A DNA stretch of 64,000 nucleotides. It comes from Isoetes taiwanensis. Taxonomy: Eukaryota > Streptophyta > Lycopodiopsida > Isoetales > Isoetaceae. The notes under the pieces were generated by a model. That model saw only the letters and a list, made by a program, of their open reading frames with translations. It was not told the origin of the DNA and did no database searches. Shown piece after piece: positions 12,807-24,559 of this stretch. The DNA is taken from contig JAJEKV010000087.1 of assembly GCA_021234155.1 (NCBI GenBank), positions 1,662,409 to 1,726,408 of the forward strand. The letters are read 5' to 3'. The position numbers were made by a program, and so were the translations under genes. How positions within the stretch are numbered: the first letter of the stretch is position 1; the number at the start of each line of letters is the position of its first letter.

Positions 12807-15800
12807 TCAATCTCCGGCCACCCTTTGTTGCTTCATCGGGACCTCTCTATGGTTAAGAATGTCCATAATACAACCTCCAATGCATGAGCCCGCCTGCCGA
12901 AAAGAAATCAACAAGTTTAAATAGCACCTAACCCCATGCTTGACCCGATATCCGAATAAGCTGAAAAAAGCAGGGACATGGGCCTCATCTTCTACTACTC
13001 CCCGATCACATAGTCGACAATGTCTAAGATCATGCGCAATGTCTCGCCCCATCTCCCAATCTCCACACCAAGTCGGTGTGAGCTCAACCGTATTCTTGCG
13101 ACATTGCATGCCTAAGTTTCACCGATATGGGTTCCCTAAGATATCGTGCTTCTTGCAGAGATGGATTTATGTGAGCCTTATAATACTCTTTCTTTCACAC
13201 CGCACACTCCATGACTTACTCAAGAAACTATCTCAACCCAACCACTAATGTCCTCTTTGTGCATCTCCAAATCCTCAGATGTTCATCCCCCATTTCATAA
13301 GCCATCCGGTCTATATCCAGACACCAGCCTTTACGGTTTCCTCTAAAGCAAGTCTAGGCAAGCTATTATTCTAAGATATCATATAGGACTTTGCACATAT
13401 AGTGCAAGAGTCTCCAAAGAGCCTCGGCTTGAAAGTGGCATCATTCCACTTTCAACTAGCATCATGTCATATGGTGTTTGCATCTTTGTGCCCAACTCAG
13501 ATGATGAAAAAATTTTTCAGATCTTTTCCACTTTTGCCAGCTATCATTAGCAAGGCTCGGGTCCCCAGACTTCACCATATAGCACAACCGCCCGACAAGC
13601 ACCTTGTAGAGCATACGCTTCATCTCAAAAATTCCATATCTCAAGAGATTCACACACTTCCTTTGCATGGCATACAACGCTTTTAGACCAAGATTCACCC
13701 TATGTTCCACCGCTGATTCCAATTAGGACTCTTATCTACGGTAGGGCCCAAATATTTGTAATTTCTACCACTTCCACTTGCCTATCCTTATAGTAGAATC
13801 AACATGTTCCGGCTTTTTTTTGCCCCAAACACCACCGCCTTTGGTCTTATCTAGATTCACCAAGATGCCCTTATCCTCGCAAAATGCTTCAAGCACATCC
13901 AAATGCTTTTGCATCCCTTTGTATGTCCGGGGACAAGAATACTACATCATCAAGATATAATAGAAGCATGAATACATACTCTCTCAGAGCGGTACCATCT
14001 CCCCCATGTGCTCGTGCCCACCCTTCAAGTTGGTCTATGAATAAGCCTAAAAGAGTAGGTGACAAAGTGGACATCCTGTTTTACTCCCATATTGCTTTCT
14101 ACCATCTCATCACATAACTCCACAAAGGGGAATGACAGCTGCACTAGAACCTTGCCATAAAGCACACCTACCGTGATGTCCGAGCTCAATCGGGATGTTC
14201 AGGTCTCACCATTCTCTCGCCACAAATTCCGCCTATTAACCATGTCAAAAGCTTTGCTAAAGTCTACAAAAGTAGCATACGTTGGTTTTTTCTTGCCGAT
14301 CATCGAGTCCATCATAGCACGGAGAGTAATCAAGTGGTCAATTGTGGACTTTTTGGGTCTAAAGCCCGCTTGTCCAATGGTTCTAGCATTGTTATCCTCT
14401 GCCCAAGCACTTATCTTGCGCCAAGGATAGAAGTTAATAATTTTGCATATAGACTGCCAACCATAATAGTGCGGTAGTTACTCGGATTGGATACTTCCCT
14501 CGATTTATGTAGCGGTACCACCCTATTCACCCCGCCAGATGTTGGAAAGCCATCTCGCCATATTAAACATATCTACCAGCTTAATTGCTACTTTTTCTCC
14601 TGCCCATTTAAGCATTTCAGCCATAAGACCATTAAGCGCCTGTAGCTTTGCCATTGGCAAGCCTTTTAAGCCCATCTTGCACATCAGCTAGAGGAAAGCA
14701 AGTGTATCCGATATAGCATATGTGTCTTCATTTGCCTCCATCATAGCTTCTCGCCTCAGAACATTATACAACTTAACGACATGTGCCATAAGTGCCTCTA
14801 CATGTAATCCATCCGTTCTATATTTCATGGGTTTGAGTCTTCCAGAACTTCTTCGATCTACCAGCAATTCCTCCATCATTTTCTTATGTTTCTTGTATAG
14901 GTATGCCTTCTTTTATTTTTAATCGCCCTAATGTATATCCTCCGCTCACATGCTTTCCCGCCTCTTTTCGCTCTAAATTTTGCCCTCCGATGTTTGCACT
15001 GCGCAGATCGAACCAGCTATTGCAAGGCAGCCCCATCCTTTGACGATATGATACAAAGCAACTATCCACGATTGCAACAAAATCTCGGACAATGCATCAC
15101 TTTTTTCCTTGTAATGTCAGCCATACAATAGAAGTCACTTTCTGTTCACATATATCACCATATTTATCCGCTTTGTCGTATTTCAAATATATTCGCTTGC
15201 TTTTATGTATGGCTTCACCCCATACACAGCTCCATTGCACCTTAATCTTTATAGAGATGGGCACATGATCTGAATTTTCATTTTCATCTCCAATTGACAT
15301 ACCAACAAGCCGTTTCGGGAAAAGAGGGTTTGGCAATGACATAATCTACTACACCGGCATTTCTGCAGTGCACGCGTTTGTTCGATCTCGGTATCTAGTA
15401 AAGGCCATTAAAGATTACCATCTCAAAGCCACTACACAAATGCAGCACATGACGCCCCTGTGGTGTTGGCCATTTCACACCATCATCTGATAACCTGTTC
15501 CAGCCTGATTTTTTTAATTCGTCATTATCCATCATCTCCAACCACTCTGTTTCCCCATCTGGACTAACCATAGCTGCCTGTTGGTTTCCCATTCGGCCAT
15601 TAAAATCCCCTAACAATACTACTTCCCCCGCCATGCTCAGTGTTAGTATGTCCTGCTCCAAATGAAAAAATGGGTCATCTTTATCCAAATCCCCTTTGTT
15701 ATATATAGGCGACTCTCTTGGCGGAAAATAACACCCGGCCACGTAGATCTTACCAATTCTACCTGGTAACTCAATCCAAATGTACTGTGCTGATGCTTTC

Positions 15801-15960
15801 TGTTCCAACACACAAACTGCATGGGCAATTTCATTCCTAGCATAACATGCAATCCCTCCAGAACCCTTAAGATTCCACCCTTTATTATTCCATACCTAAT
15901 GCAAAGATTGTGAATCCAAAATATCGGGAGACCTTTCTCTTCATGCTCACATGTTTCCAA
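12807..15960 (-). pseudogene. LINE D ORF2, heavily broken
   Basis: Recognisable pieces, from start to end of the protein, are as follows. Frame 15643-15960 begins METCEHEEKGL, matching the Glu box of the endonuclease. Frame 15395-15811 contains GEVVLLGDFNGRMGNQQ. Frame 15097-15342 contains NSDHVPISIKI. 14884-15069 carries the linker GLPCNSWFD. 13889-14074 is RT with an altered active site, YLDD in place of YADD. 12807-13109 is the C-terminal region, with the zinc-finger motif partly lost (CRLCDRGVVEDEAHVPAFF). No frame exceeds 138 codons, so there is no function. Confidence 0.85.
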
Positions 15961-16214
15961 GAAAAAAAATTACATCTACATCATCTAACAGATCCGCCAT
16001 AGTGCATACTTTGCTATGTTTTAAGGTATTTATATTCCAACATACTAACACTGGGGTCGCTATTTCCTATGCATCTTCTATCACCGCTTTTCCTCCTCTC
16101 CAAGTAAGCACGCCTTCCGCTGCCCTAGCCTCCTTCATTTTCACAATGTCTTCTTTCCTCTTGCTGAAATTGCATCCCGGTTAAATCATCGTTAATCCAG
16201 ATAAATTGGCCCTG

Positions 16215-17099
16215 TTAGCCGACCGCTTTACGCATCACTCTCGCTTTAGCTTCTTTGTTTGCACATTTGACCAGAATGTTATGCGGTCCCCTCACCTTTC
16301 TTGCCAATTCGATATGCCTCCGTAATATGCACCGGTGCTTGGATTTGCATTCTTTCTGCAAGGAAGGTATGAACAGCAGCCACAGTGTCCTCATTCTCCT
16401 TTTCTGGTAGGCCAGCAATTCTGAAATTATTAGCCTTCGATTCCCTTTCATGCATATCAGCCAAGTGCTCCATTTTCTCATTCAAAGCATCAATTGCTCC
16501 TTGAAAACCATCATTTGAGCCCCTATTCGAAGTCTCAGCTTGATCCATGACCTGCTTTGTCTCTGATACGCTTGCTAGCTGCCGCTTTAGCTCTACATTT
16601 TCACTCTTTAAAGAACACAAAGACTCATTCATACCTTGCAAAAGCTTAAGCATTTGTGCCTGATGGGCTGCCGCCTCCTTCCTTGCCTGCTCTGCTTCCT
16701 TCCTGGACTGCTCCATGGATTCTAGTAGCTTCATCATCACCGTAAGCAATTGACCCATTAGCATCTCTCCTCCCAAGAATCCAGAAGGCGCCATAGCTCG
16801 CTGCAAATCAGCCCCAAAGACAGGCCCAAGCCCTCCGGATATGTCAGCCTTCAGCCCCAAATCAGTTGCCTCTGCCTCCAGAGATTCCGAAGGTACCGTG
16901 AGTCCCCATCCGAGGTGTCATCCGATATGTCTTCTGTAAGAACTTCCTTGCCCTGCCTTTTACATTCATTTTTTACCTTCTTGACATTGCCTACCACAGA
17001 TTTATTTGCCCCCAGGGAGCCGGAATCAGCCTTGGAGCCCACCTCCTTGGAGCCCTTTTCCCCTAATCTTATATCTGTCTCCTTTTTAGGATGTCCCAT
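16215..17099 (-). pseudogene. LINE D ORF1 (coiled coil + RRM), one or two frame breaks
   Basis: The start is placed at the Met of MGHPKKETDIRL (17099). The N-terminal part continues in frame to about 16855, then the frame shifts. 16279-16860 contains a strong coiled coil (QSRKEAEQARKEAAAHQAQM, LKSENVELKRQL) followed by KANNFRIAGLPEKENEDT, the start of the RRM, and RIGKKG. The end (16215-16310, RGPHNILVKCANKEAKARVM) is in another frame. It is the same architecture as copy C ORF1, but only about 250-300 residues can be followed. Confidence 0.82.
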
Positions 17100-17106
17100 C
17101 CTACAC

Positions 17107-17294
17107 AGTCCCGGAAAATGCCAATTACAGACTGTCAAACTGATTCAAAAGTATTGATGTTATACACCGTTGGAAAGAGCTCGGAATAAGCTTTCCAACG
17201 AGCCCAACCCCGTTGCAATCTGACACCGTATGTGAGAGCTATGGCTTTCCCTCAAGTTCCACCAGAAACCCTAGCACCAGCCGTCCGAGAGAGA

Positions 17295-17296
<2 letters not shown>
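17107..17296 (-). promoter_or_regulatory. LINE 5' UTR module (copy D)
   Basis: It is nearly identical to 7275-7464. It sits between ORF1 and the CT tract, so it defines the full-length 5' end of this subfamily. Confidence 0.75.

Positions 17297-17338
<42 letters not shown>
17297..17338. repeat. (GA)n microsatellite, ~42 bp
   Basis: It lies between the 5' end of LINE D and the 60-bp LINE stub E0. Confidence 0.97.
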
Positions 17339-17510
<172 letters not shown>

Positions 17511-17543
17511 AATGAAATGAAATGTTTTTATTGGCGTCTACTG

Positions 17544-17557
17544 AGACCATCAGGTCT
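17544..17557 (-). promoter_or_regulatory. LINE E 3' stem-loop
   Basis: RNA strand: AGACC, loop UGAU, GGUCU. An outer GUCU/AGAC helix (17537-17540 with 17561-17564) can stack on it. Confidence 0.72.
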
Positions 17558-17575
17558 ATCAGACGATAGTACACT

Positions 17576-20500
17576 TTAATCATCAATCCAATCATTCGAT
17601 GAACTTCCACTATCAGAAGTATCATCGCTCATAACTTCTACATCTCTCTCATCGTTCCGCAGGATGGTGTCTATGCTGGAGATATATGATGCCCTGACCT
17701 TCATAACCTCAATGATGAAGTTTCCCATAACTGACGGATGCAGATTGAACAGGTCATCTAAGGATCCGTGTACTCCATATCTGTCCCTCAGTGTTTCATA
17801 TGCCGGACACAATAAAAGTGTGTGCCTCTCGTCTTCTACCTCATCTGTGCCACAAACCCTGCATGTTCGTCTTTCCCTCGGGATCTTTTTCCATCTCCCC
17901 TCTTCTATGCTTAGATGGTGTGAGCTCAGCCGCACCCGTGATATTTCTACTCTTTTCTTCCTTGATATATCTGTTCTTAGATAACTTGCCTCAGCCAACA
18001 AAGGGTTCATAAGTCTTTGGTAATCTACCATTTTCTTCCCTGGGTTTTTCCACATTATCTTTGTCATTCCTTCTTTCACCCAGTCTCTAATTTCTTTTTC
18101 TTTCTTAGGACAATCTTCTAACTTCATATCCCATTTAGCTAACTTGGCCTAAGATATTCCCTGTATTCAGTCGTTTGTTCCACTTTCAACCATGGCCAGG
18201 TGTGGCAACCTATCATCATCCAATTTCTGTATCTTATTTACATATGCTAGTGTCTGGGCAAGGGCTTCCCCTTCTAAAGGCATCATTCCACATTCAATCA
18301 ACATCATCTCGTATGGTGTTTGAGTTTTCACTCCCAGTTCCGTGCATAAAAATCTTTTTTGAATCTTTTCTACCTGACCCCATAAGCAATTTGGTAGTCC
18401 TGGACCCCAGACTTCACAACCGTACAAGACTACTGACTGTACTAAACATTTGTATAACATTCTTTTCAAATTCATATTCAAGACATACGCCTTTCCACAG
18501 CTTCTTTGCATAGCATACAGTGCCCTTAGACCAGCATTTGTTCTCTGTTCAATACACTTGTTCCACCTGAAATTTTTATCCAGAACTACACCCAAGTACT
18601 TGTATGTATCAGTGGCATCTATCTTTTCTCCCTTGTAGAAAAAGTCAGTGTTCTTTTTTGAGCCCACTACCATCGAGTTTGTTTTTGAAAGATTGACCTT
18701 CATGCCCATGGTGTCGGAGAAATCAGCAAGCACATCAAGATGTTTTTGTAGACCTGCCTTCTCCTTTGAGAGAAGTACTACATCATCAGCATATAGAAGG
18801 AGGACCAGCATATATCCAGCTAGATTAACCCCTCGAGCCCCTAGATTAGGGGATCCATTCTTCAAAGATACAAAGGCTTCTTCATTCAATGTTTGGGGAG
18901 AGGACACCCCTTTTTTTCATAAAGTCCATGATTACTTTGAGTGTACTAAATGGTCAATTGTAGACTCCCTAGGGACCATGTCATGCCTAAAACCAACATA
19001 CAAAGGCTTCTTCTTTGGCTTTGAGGTAACATCATGCTCTTTGGCTCTCACATCATGCTCTCCGCCCAATTTGCTACTTTGTTTTCCAAAATGGATGCAA
19101 AAAGCTTGGAGAAGATGTTACTTACCAGAATTGTTCGGTAATTAGTGGCCTCAGCTTTATCCCCTCCCTTAAAGATGGGCACAACCCGATTGATTTGCCA
19201 TGACTCCGGGAAACTCTCTCTTACTGCTGCATTAAACATTCTTGCAATAGGTTCTACCAGTTTCTCCCCTGCCCATTTCAGCATCTCTGCTACTACTCCA
19301 CCTGGATCCGCCGCTTTACCATTTGCAAGCTTACTCAGTCCTATAGTAACATCCTCCTCAGATATTATAGGCCCAAACACTTGCTGTTCCATCACCATAT
19401 TTGACTCTACCCCTGTTTGCTGGTAAAGGTTTCGCACATGCTGCCAGAGTTCCATGACACTGATTCCCAGCATATCAGATGATCCCTTCTTCATCCTTCT
19501 CCAAAAGGACTTTCTTTTTGTAAGGAGCTCATGAACATATTTTTCCTGCCTTTCCTTTAGGAATTTCCTTTTCTTTTTTCTGATTAGGGTTGTGTATTCC
19601 CTCTGCCTCATCTTCTTATCCTCTTTCTTTGCCATCTGATATGCTCTTCGTGCGGCTTTACAATCTGCATCAAACCAACTGTTACAAGGCAGCCCCTCAG
19701 CTTTTCTATTGTAGGCAAAACATTTTTTTGTTGCATCCATGATGATGTCCGTAATATGCTGGCTCAGTTCCTTTGCATTTTTCAGGTCGCTTAGCTCTGA
19801 TATTCTGTCCTCACAAAGTTTTTGGAAGATGCTTGACCTTTTTCTATCCATCATAATGCGGTTGCTGGCTTTCTTTTCTTGTGCTATTATATTTGTGCTG
19901 CTGATCTCCAAATGAATAACAATAGGGACATGATCAGATTCTGGTTGCTGCTCCATCACTTGGAGTTTTGTGATTTTCTCTGATATTTCTTCATTCCCAA
20001 TGACATAGTCAACCACACTTTTACCCCTGCACGTGCACCTACCTGAGTCTGGGTATCTATTTATTCCATTAAGGATCCTCAAATTTAATCCATTACACAG
20101 ATCCAATAGCCATCTTCCCATTTGTGTTATATATTCTTTATCATCTGAATGTCTTTTCCACATTACTACTTCAGGTTCGTCTACATCCATTTCTTCCATC
20201 CATAAGGGATCCCCATCCTGCCTCCATATCATTGCTTGTCTATTTGAAATCCTTCCGTTAAAGTCTCCCATTAGAATTATGTCCCCTTGTTTAGATAACC
20301 GGACTATATCTTGTTCTAGCTGAAACAATGGATCTGTTCTATCTATATCAGAATTATTGTATGCCTTTTTATGGAGTGGTGCATAATAGCAGCCCACCAC
20401 ATACACCTTTTTCTGACCCGATAGCTCCACCCATATGTACTGCTTTGATTTGCTGATATTAATCTCTCTAATCCTGTGTTTGAATACATCTCTCACATAG

Positions 20501-20640
20501 CATGCAATGCCACCATTCCCCCTATAGCATGTATCTATTGCATTCCAAACTGACGAAACTTTACAAAAATTGGGTATTGGAGGTAGCTCATATTGTTCGT
20601 GTTCCCAAGTCTCTACAAAAAATATGACATCTAGTTAATG
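17576..20640 (-). pseudogene. LINE E ORF2: endonuclease and RT, RT core deleted
   Basis: Block 19048-20496 (482 codons) covers most of the endonuclease (GDIILMGDFNGRISNRQ; CTCRGKSVVDYVI; ESDHVPIVIHLE), the linker (GLPCNSWFDADCKAARRAY) and the N-terminal RT (NRVVPIFKGGDKAEATNYR). Block 18167-18907 restarts after the A-motif and holds the intact YADD (18782-18793), KYLGVVLDKNFRWNKC and YGCEVWGPGL. Block 17576-18127 holds the C-terminal region with the zinc finger CRVCGTDEVEDERHTLLLC. Between 18907 and about 19050 the segment with GQAGFRP and the catalytic CTKAFD box is lost or scrambled, so the enzyme cannot work. The start of the endonuclease lies near 20640 in another frame. Confidence 0.88.
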
Positions 20641-20653
20641 GAGAATATCAGAC

Positions 20654-21145
20654 ATGCTACTTACCTTTGAGTCTGTAAGCATGTTAATATTCCACGTCCC
20701 GATCCTGATGATCTCGCTTTCCTATTTACCTACAACAACCTTTCCCTTCCTCCAAGAAACTGCTTTGTTCTGGCTCTTCGCTTCCTTGAATTTTTTTACT
20801 TCTTCTTTTCTCTCCATGAGCTGCTCCTTTGTTAAGTCTTCATTGATCCAGATATTCAGTCCCTTAAGAGCAGTCCTTTTCTTGAGTATATTAAATCGAG
20901 GATAGTTGTTGCTTTAGCTCTGTTAGTCCATCTTCATCCCTAGTTTCCTCCCTTTTTCCACTTGTTTCTGCAGTTGGATGCCCATTGATGTTATTCTTTA
21001 CCAGATCCAGATCCTCTTTTAATTTTTGTATTGCCTCAAGATTTTCTTGTTTGATTCTGTTCATCTCTCTCTGAAAATCCGTTGCCAGGGTTTGCTTCAC
21101 TTCCCTCATCATTTCTTGCATAACACTGCCCATAAACTCTCGCAT
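20654..21145 (-). pseudogene. LINE E ORF1 remnant (coiled coil and last ~70 residues)
   Basis: The frame 20891-21145 gives a heptad-rich coiled coil (MREVKQTLATDFQREMNRIK, ENLEAIQKLKEDLDLVKNNI). At about 20890 it jumps to the C-terminal end of ORF1 (20740-20890: NILKKRTALKGLNIWINEDL-type sequence followed by a KEEVKKF-like end), so the RRM body is deleted. Upstream (21146-21521) there is no long open frame. Confidence 0.72.
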
Positions 21146-21519
21146 AAATTATGCTTTGAAATCATTCAGCATCATTTTCATACTCTGTTTCATCAGAACA
21201 AACATCTTCTGTGCTGATACTGGATTCGACCCTCCGGTCAGATCCCATTTTTTCTTCCTCGAGTTGATTCCTTTGGCGAGCTGGCCTTGTGATAGGTTCT
21301 CAAGATCGAATCCGCAACATGCAAAGAAATCCTGCTTTTTGCCTTTTTTTTGTTATTTTTGGGAGCCACAGAGGTGGCCCCTCGCGATTCGAAATGGCAA
21401 AGCATCCGGACCCCCGCCCACCCGGCTTGTAGGCATCGGGAGCCAGGCTCCCTTTTCCTGACTGCTCCCCTTTTGATATATTATCTCCTTTGTTTTTCTC
21501 CACTTTCGACCTAATTTTT

Positions 21520-21521
<2 letters not shown>

Positions 21522-21614
<93 letters not shown>
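21522..21614. repeat. (GA)n microsatellite, ~93 bp
   Basis: It is a pure tract between the 5' end of LINE E and the tail of LINE F. Confidence 0.98.
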
Positions 21615-21617
<3 letters not shown>

Positions 21618-21665
21618 GAAGTGAAGTGAAGTGAAGTGAAGTGAAGTGTATTATTCCGCCTTTGG

Positions 21666-21679
21666 AGACCATCAGATCT
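21666..21679 (-). promoter_or_regulatory. LINE F 3' stem-loop
   Basis: RNA strand: AGAUC, loop UGAU, GGUCU. The fourth pair is a U-G wobble. Confidence 0.7.
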
Positions 21680-21760
21680 ATGAGACGCCAAGAAAAACAT
21701 TTTCAAAATCAAAATATTTTCATGCGATGAGCCCTCAAACATTAGAGGATCCTCATATCA

Positions 21761-23450
21761 TCATGCTCTCTCTTCTCCATCACTAATTAAACTTGTAGAT
21801 ATTTTTATATTTGCCTCTCTCAGCTGTAACATATCGATCAAAAAGCTTGCAATGCGGGTTGCTGGAAGGTAAAAAAATGTAACAAGATCAGTAACTTGAA
21901 TGCCAAATCTTCTCCTTAAAGCTTGATACGCAGGACACTTTAAAATTACACGCTCCTCGTCCTCGACCTCGTTTGATCCACATGCTCGACACACCCTGTA
22001 TTCATATGCAATTTTCATCCATCTCCCCACCTCCACGTTCAAATGATGTGCGCTCAACCGCATTCTACAAATGACATGCCTTTTCCTGATTGATATGTTA
22101 GCGCTTAGATAATTCATCTCCTGCAACTTGGGATTCATTTGTGCTCTGTAATGCAGCATTTTTGTGCCCGGACTAGACCATATACGGTGCATAACCGTCT
22201 CCATCACCCATTCCCTAATCTTATCCTTATTCCGACTTAGCCCCTCAATGCTTAACCCCCATTTTCTTAGCCAGGTCATGCCATCTGCATACCATCCCTT
22301 ATCAAATGACTCCTTTAGAGCTAGACGGGGATAACTGTCATCAGCCAAACCACCTATCTTGCATAGGTATGTTAAAAATTGGCATAAAGCCTCACATTCC
22401 AGTGGTAGCATTCTGCTAACATCATTTCATATGGTGTTTGCAATTTAACCCCAAGCTCAGCATGCAGAAATTTCTTTTGCACTTTTTCTATTTTTTGCCT
22501 TTAGTTCCAGCGATAACCCTGATCCCCATACTTCACAAATTGTGACAAAGACAACTGTACCTGCACTAGGGTTTTAAATAACATTTTCTTCAAGCTAAAT
22601 TTCCAGACATCTGCTTTCACACATTGTCTTTGCATTGCAAAAAAGGCCTTAAGCCCCCCATTCACTCTCTGCTCTACTGTTTGGTTCCACCGGAAGTTCT
22701 TATCTATCATAATCCCCAAATACTTGTAAGATGTAGCTATATCAACTGGGTTGCCTTTATAGAAGAAAGCATAATTTCTGTCCAGCGTTGTCCCAAAAAT
22801 CACTACCTTAGTTTTACTCAAATTCACCCTCAGACCCATAGCATCACAGAAATCAGCCAAAGCGTCTAAATATTTCTGCATCCCTTCCTTGCTCCTGGCT
22901 ATTAGTACTATGTCATTAGCATATAAAAGCAAGCGAATAACATAACCACCCAAAGTGGTCCCTTCCCCTCTATATTCCGTATCCATTCTTCCAATTCATC
23001 AATAAAGATTCCAAAGAGGGTCGGAGACATAGGCCATCCTTGTTTGACTCCAATGTTACTGACCACCACATCTCCACACTCTTCACTTAAAGGCTTAGAA
23101 AGTTTAACCAGGACTCTCTCATATAGCAATCTTACCGCTTCTCTATATTCTACAGGCACACTTATACGCGCCATGCTAATCCACAAATTACCCCTGCATA
23201 CTGTATCAAAGGCCTTGGTACAGTCTACAAACGCCACAAATAGTGGCTTTCTTGTCCCCTTAACAGCATCAGTCATAGCCCGAAAAGTGATAAGGTGGTC
23301 TATGGTGGATTTCTGAGGTCTAAAACCTGCTTGTCCCTTAGCTCTAACATCACCTGCTTCTGCCCAGCTGCTAATCTTATGCTCGATAATTGTAGCATAT
23401 AACTTCGCATACAAATTACTAACCATAATCATTCTCAGTTGCTGTGGTCT
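21761..23450 (-). pseudogene. LINE F ORF2 3' half (RT core to zinc finger), three frames
   Basis: Block 22908-23432 holds GQAGFRPQKSTIDHLITFRAM, the A-motif FVAFVDCTKAFDT and GVKQGWPMSPTLF. Block 22501-22986 holds the active site, which reads YAND (22912-22923) instead of YADD, so one catalytic Asp is replaced, then KYLGIMIDKNFRWNQTVEQR. Block 21761-22411 is the C-terminal region ending in CRACGSNEVEDEERVILKC, where the His of the zinc finger has become Arg. The endonuclease is absent because of 5' truncation. It is dead. Confidence 0.9.
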
Positions 23451-23509
23451 TATGTATTGGAACCACCTTATTAACCCGCCAAGTCAAGGGGAAACACATC
23501 TCACCTGCA

Positions 23510-23547
23510 GAGAGAGAGAGGGGAGGGGGAGGGGGAGGGGGAGGGGG
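23510..23547. repeat. (GA)n(GGGGGA)n microsatellite
   Basis: About 11 bp of GA are followed by four GGGGGA-type units. It lies between the truncated end of LINE F and the tail of LINE G. Confidence 0.95.
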
Positions 23548-23587
23548 AAATAAAATAAAATGAAATGAAATGGTATTACGTCTATGG

Positions 23588-23602
23588 AGACCTCACAGGT
23601 CT
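23588..23602 (-). promoter_or_regulatory. LINE G 3' stem-loop
   Basis: RNA strand: AGACC, loop UGUGA, GGUCU. The stem can extend to six pairs (AGACCU/AGGUCU). Confidence 0.72.
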
Positions 23603-23710
23603 AGTACACGATAGTATAATAGTTTACAATAAGTCATCTGAGAAGTCTACATCAGGGGCTTCCTCAGTGCTCTCATCCCAATCATCACTACTCTCATCAT
23701 CTAACAATAT

Positions 23711-24535
23711 CTATAACTGTTTTACATATCCATCTCTATGTTGTAGGGATCCCACCACATGAGAGTTTAAGTCAAATAATTGAGTCAAGTCATCTACAGA
23801 TATACCATATCTATCTCTGACCCCTATATAAGCAGGGCACTTTATCAACACATGATGCTTATCTTCCACGTCCATGCTACCACAAGCCTTACATGTTCGT
23901 CTATCTCGTGGAATCTTCCCCCAACGTCCTGTTTCAATCCCAAGTCTATGAGAGCTCAATCTCATCCGACTAATCACATGTCTCTTTCCTATCGAGATGT
24001 TTTCCTGAAGGTGTTTAGCCTGTCTCAAACTTGAGTTCATCTGATGCTCATACATGCTCATCTTCGGTTGCGGGTTCATCCATAGTTTGGCCATCACTTT
24101 ATGTTTTACCCAGTGTCTGATGTCTCCATCATATATCAGGGCTTCATCCAAGGATATATTCCATTTACCCAACCATTGTTTGATATCAAAATACCATCCT
24201 TGTTCAATACTAGCTTGCATAGCTCGGTATACAACCCATGTGTCATCATGTTGTTTCAGCTTTCTCACATACCTAATGCATCTTACTATAGCCTCCCCTT
24301 TCCATTGGCATAAGCCCACATTCCGCTAGTAGCATAGGGAATGGGGTTTGCATTTTAACTCCTAATTCTTGCCACAGGAATTTTTGAAGTATTTGCTCAA
24401 TGTCTTCCCAAAGACCCTTGGGCAGGCTTGGTCCCCATGCTTCACATCCATAAAGGACAACAGTTTGCACTAGAACAAAGAAGAGCTTAATCTTTAAATC
24501 CCATGACCATAAATGTATTTTTCTGATGAGGAGAT
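23711..24535 (-). pseudogene. LINE G ORF2 C-terminal part
   Basis: Two frames: 24273-24535 has FFVLVQTVVLYGCEAWGPSL, LGVKMQTPFPMLLAECGLMP, the post-RT block common to all copies. 23711-24319 continues (202 codons) with MSMYEHQMNSSLRQAKHL and the zinc-finger end CKACGSMDVEDKHHVLIKC, whose Cys and His residues are intact. The start and the RT catalytic part are missing. Confidence 0.87.
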
Positions 24536-24559
24536 CCAAACCCTCATTTGGAATGAACT

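Larger units (their letters stand above)
12644..17297 (-). mobile_element. LINE copy D, full-length type (~4.65 kb), decayed
   Basis: The minus-strand order is CTCTCT, the 5' UTR module (17107-17296, shared with copy B), ORF1 (16215-17099), broken ORF2 (12807-~15960), stem-loop (12710-12724), a perfect (TTTCA)7 tail (12657-12691) and CT (12643-12656). The body is highly mutated but the tail is perfect. That implies later expansion or homogenisation of the tail, or that the tail forms anew at insertion and decays more slowly. Confidence 0.88.
21615..23509 (-). mobile_element. LINE copy F, 5'-truncated (~1.9 kb)
   Basis: The 3' end has a (CTTCA)7 tail (21615-21649), a stem-loop at 21666-21679 and the 3' UTR. 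The body is RT and C-terminal region only. It stops at 23509, just upstream of the RT motif NRVV, against GA repeats. It is closely similar to copy C and to the inverted fragment 12226-12643. Confidence 0.9.
23548..24550 (-). mobile_element. LINE copy G, 5'-truncated (~1.0 kb)
   Basis: The tail of mixed TTTTA/TTTCA pentamers is at 23548-23571, with a stem-loop at 23588-23602. The body covers the post-RT region only. Homology ends at about 24535-24550 (sense LLIRKIHLWSWDLK). There is no microsatellite at the 5' side here; the next sequence is the histone-like locus. Confidence 0.87.
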
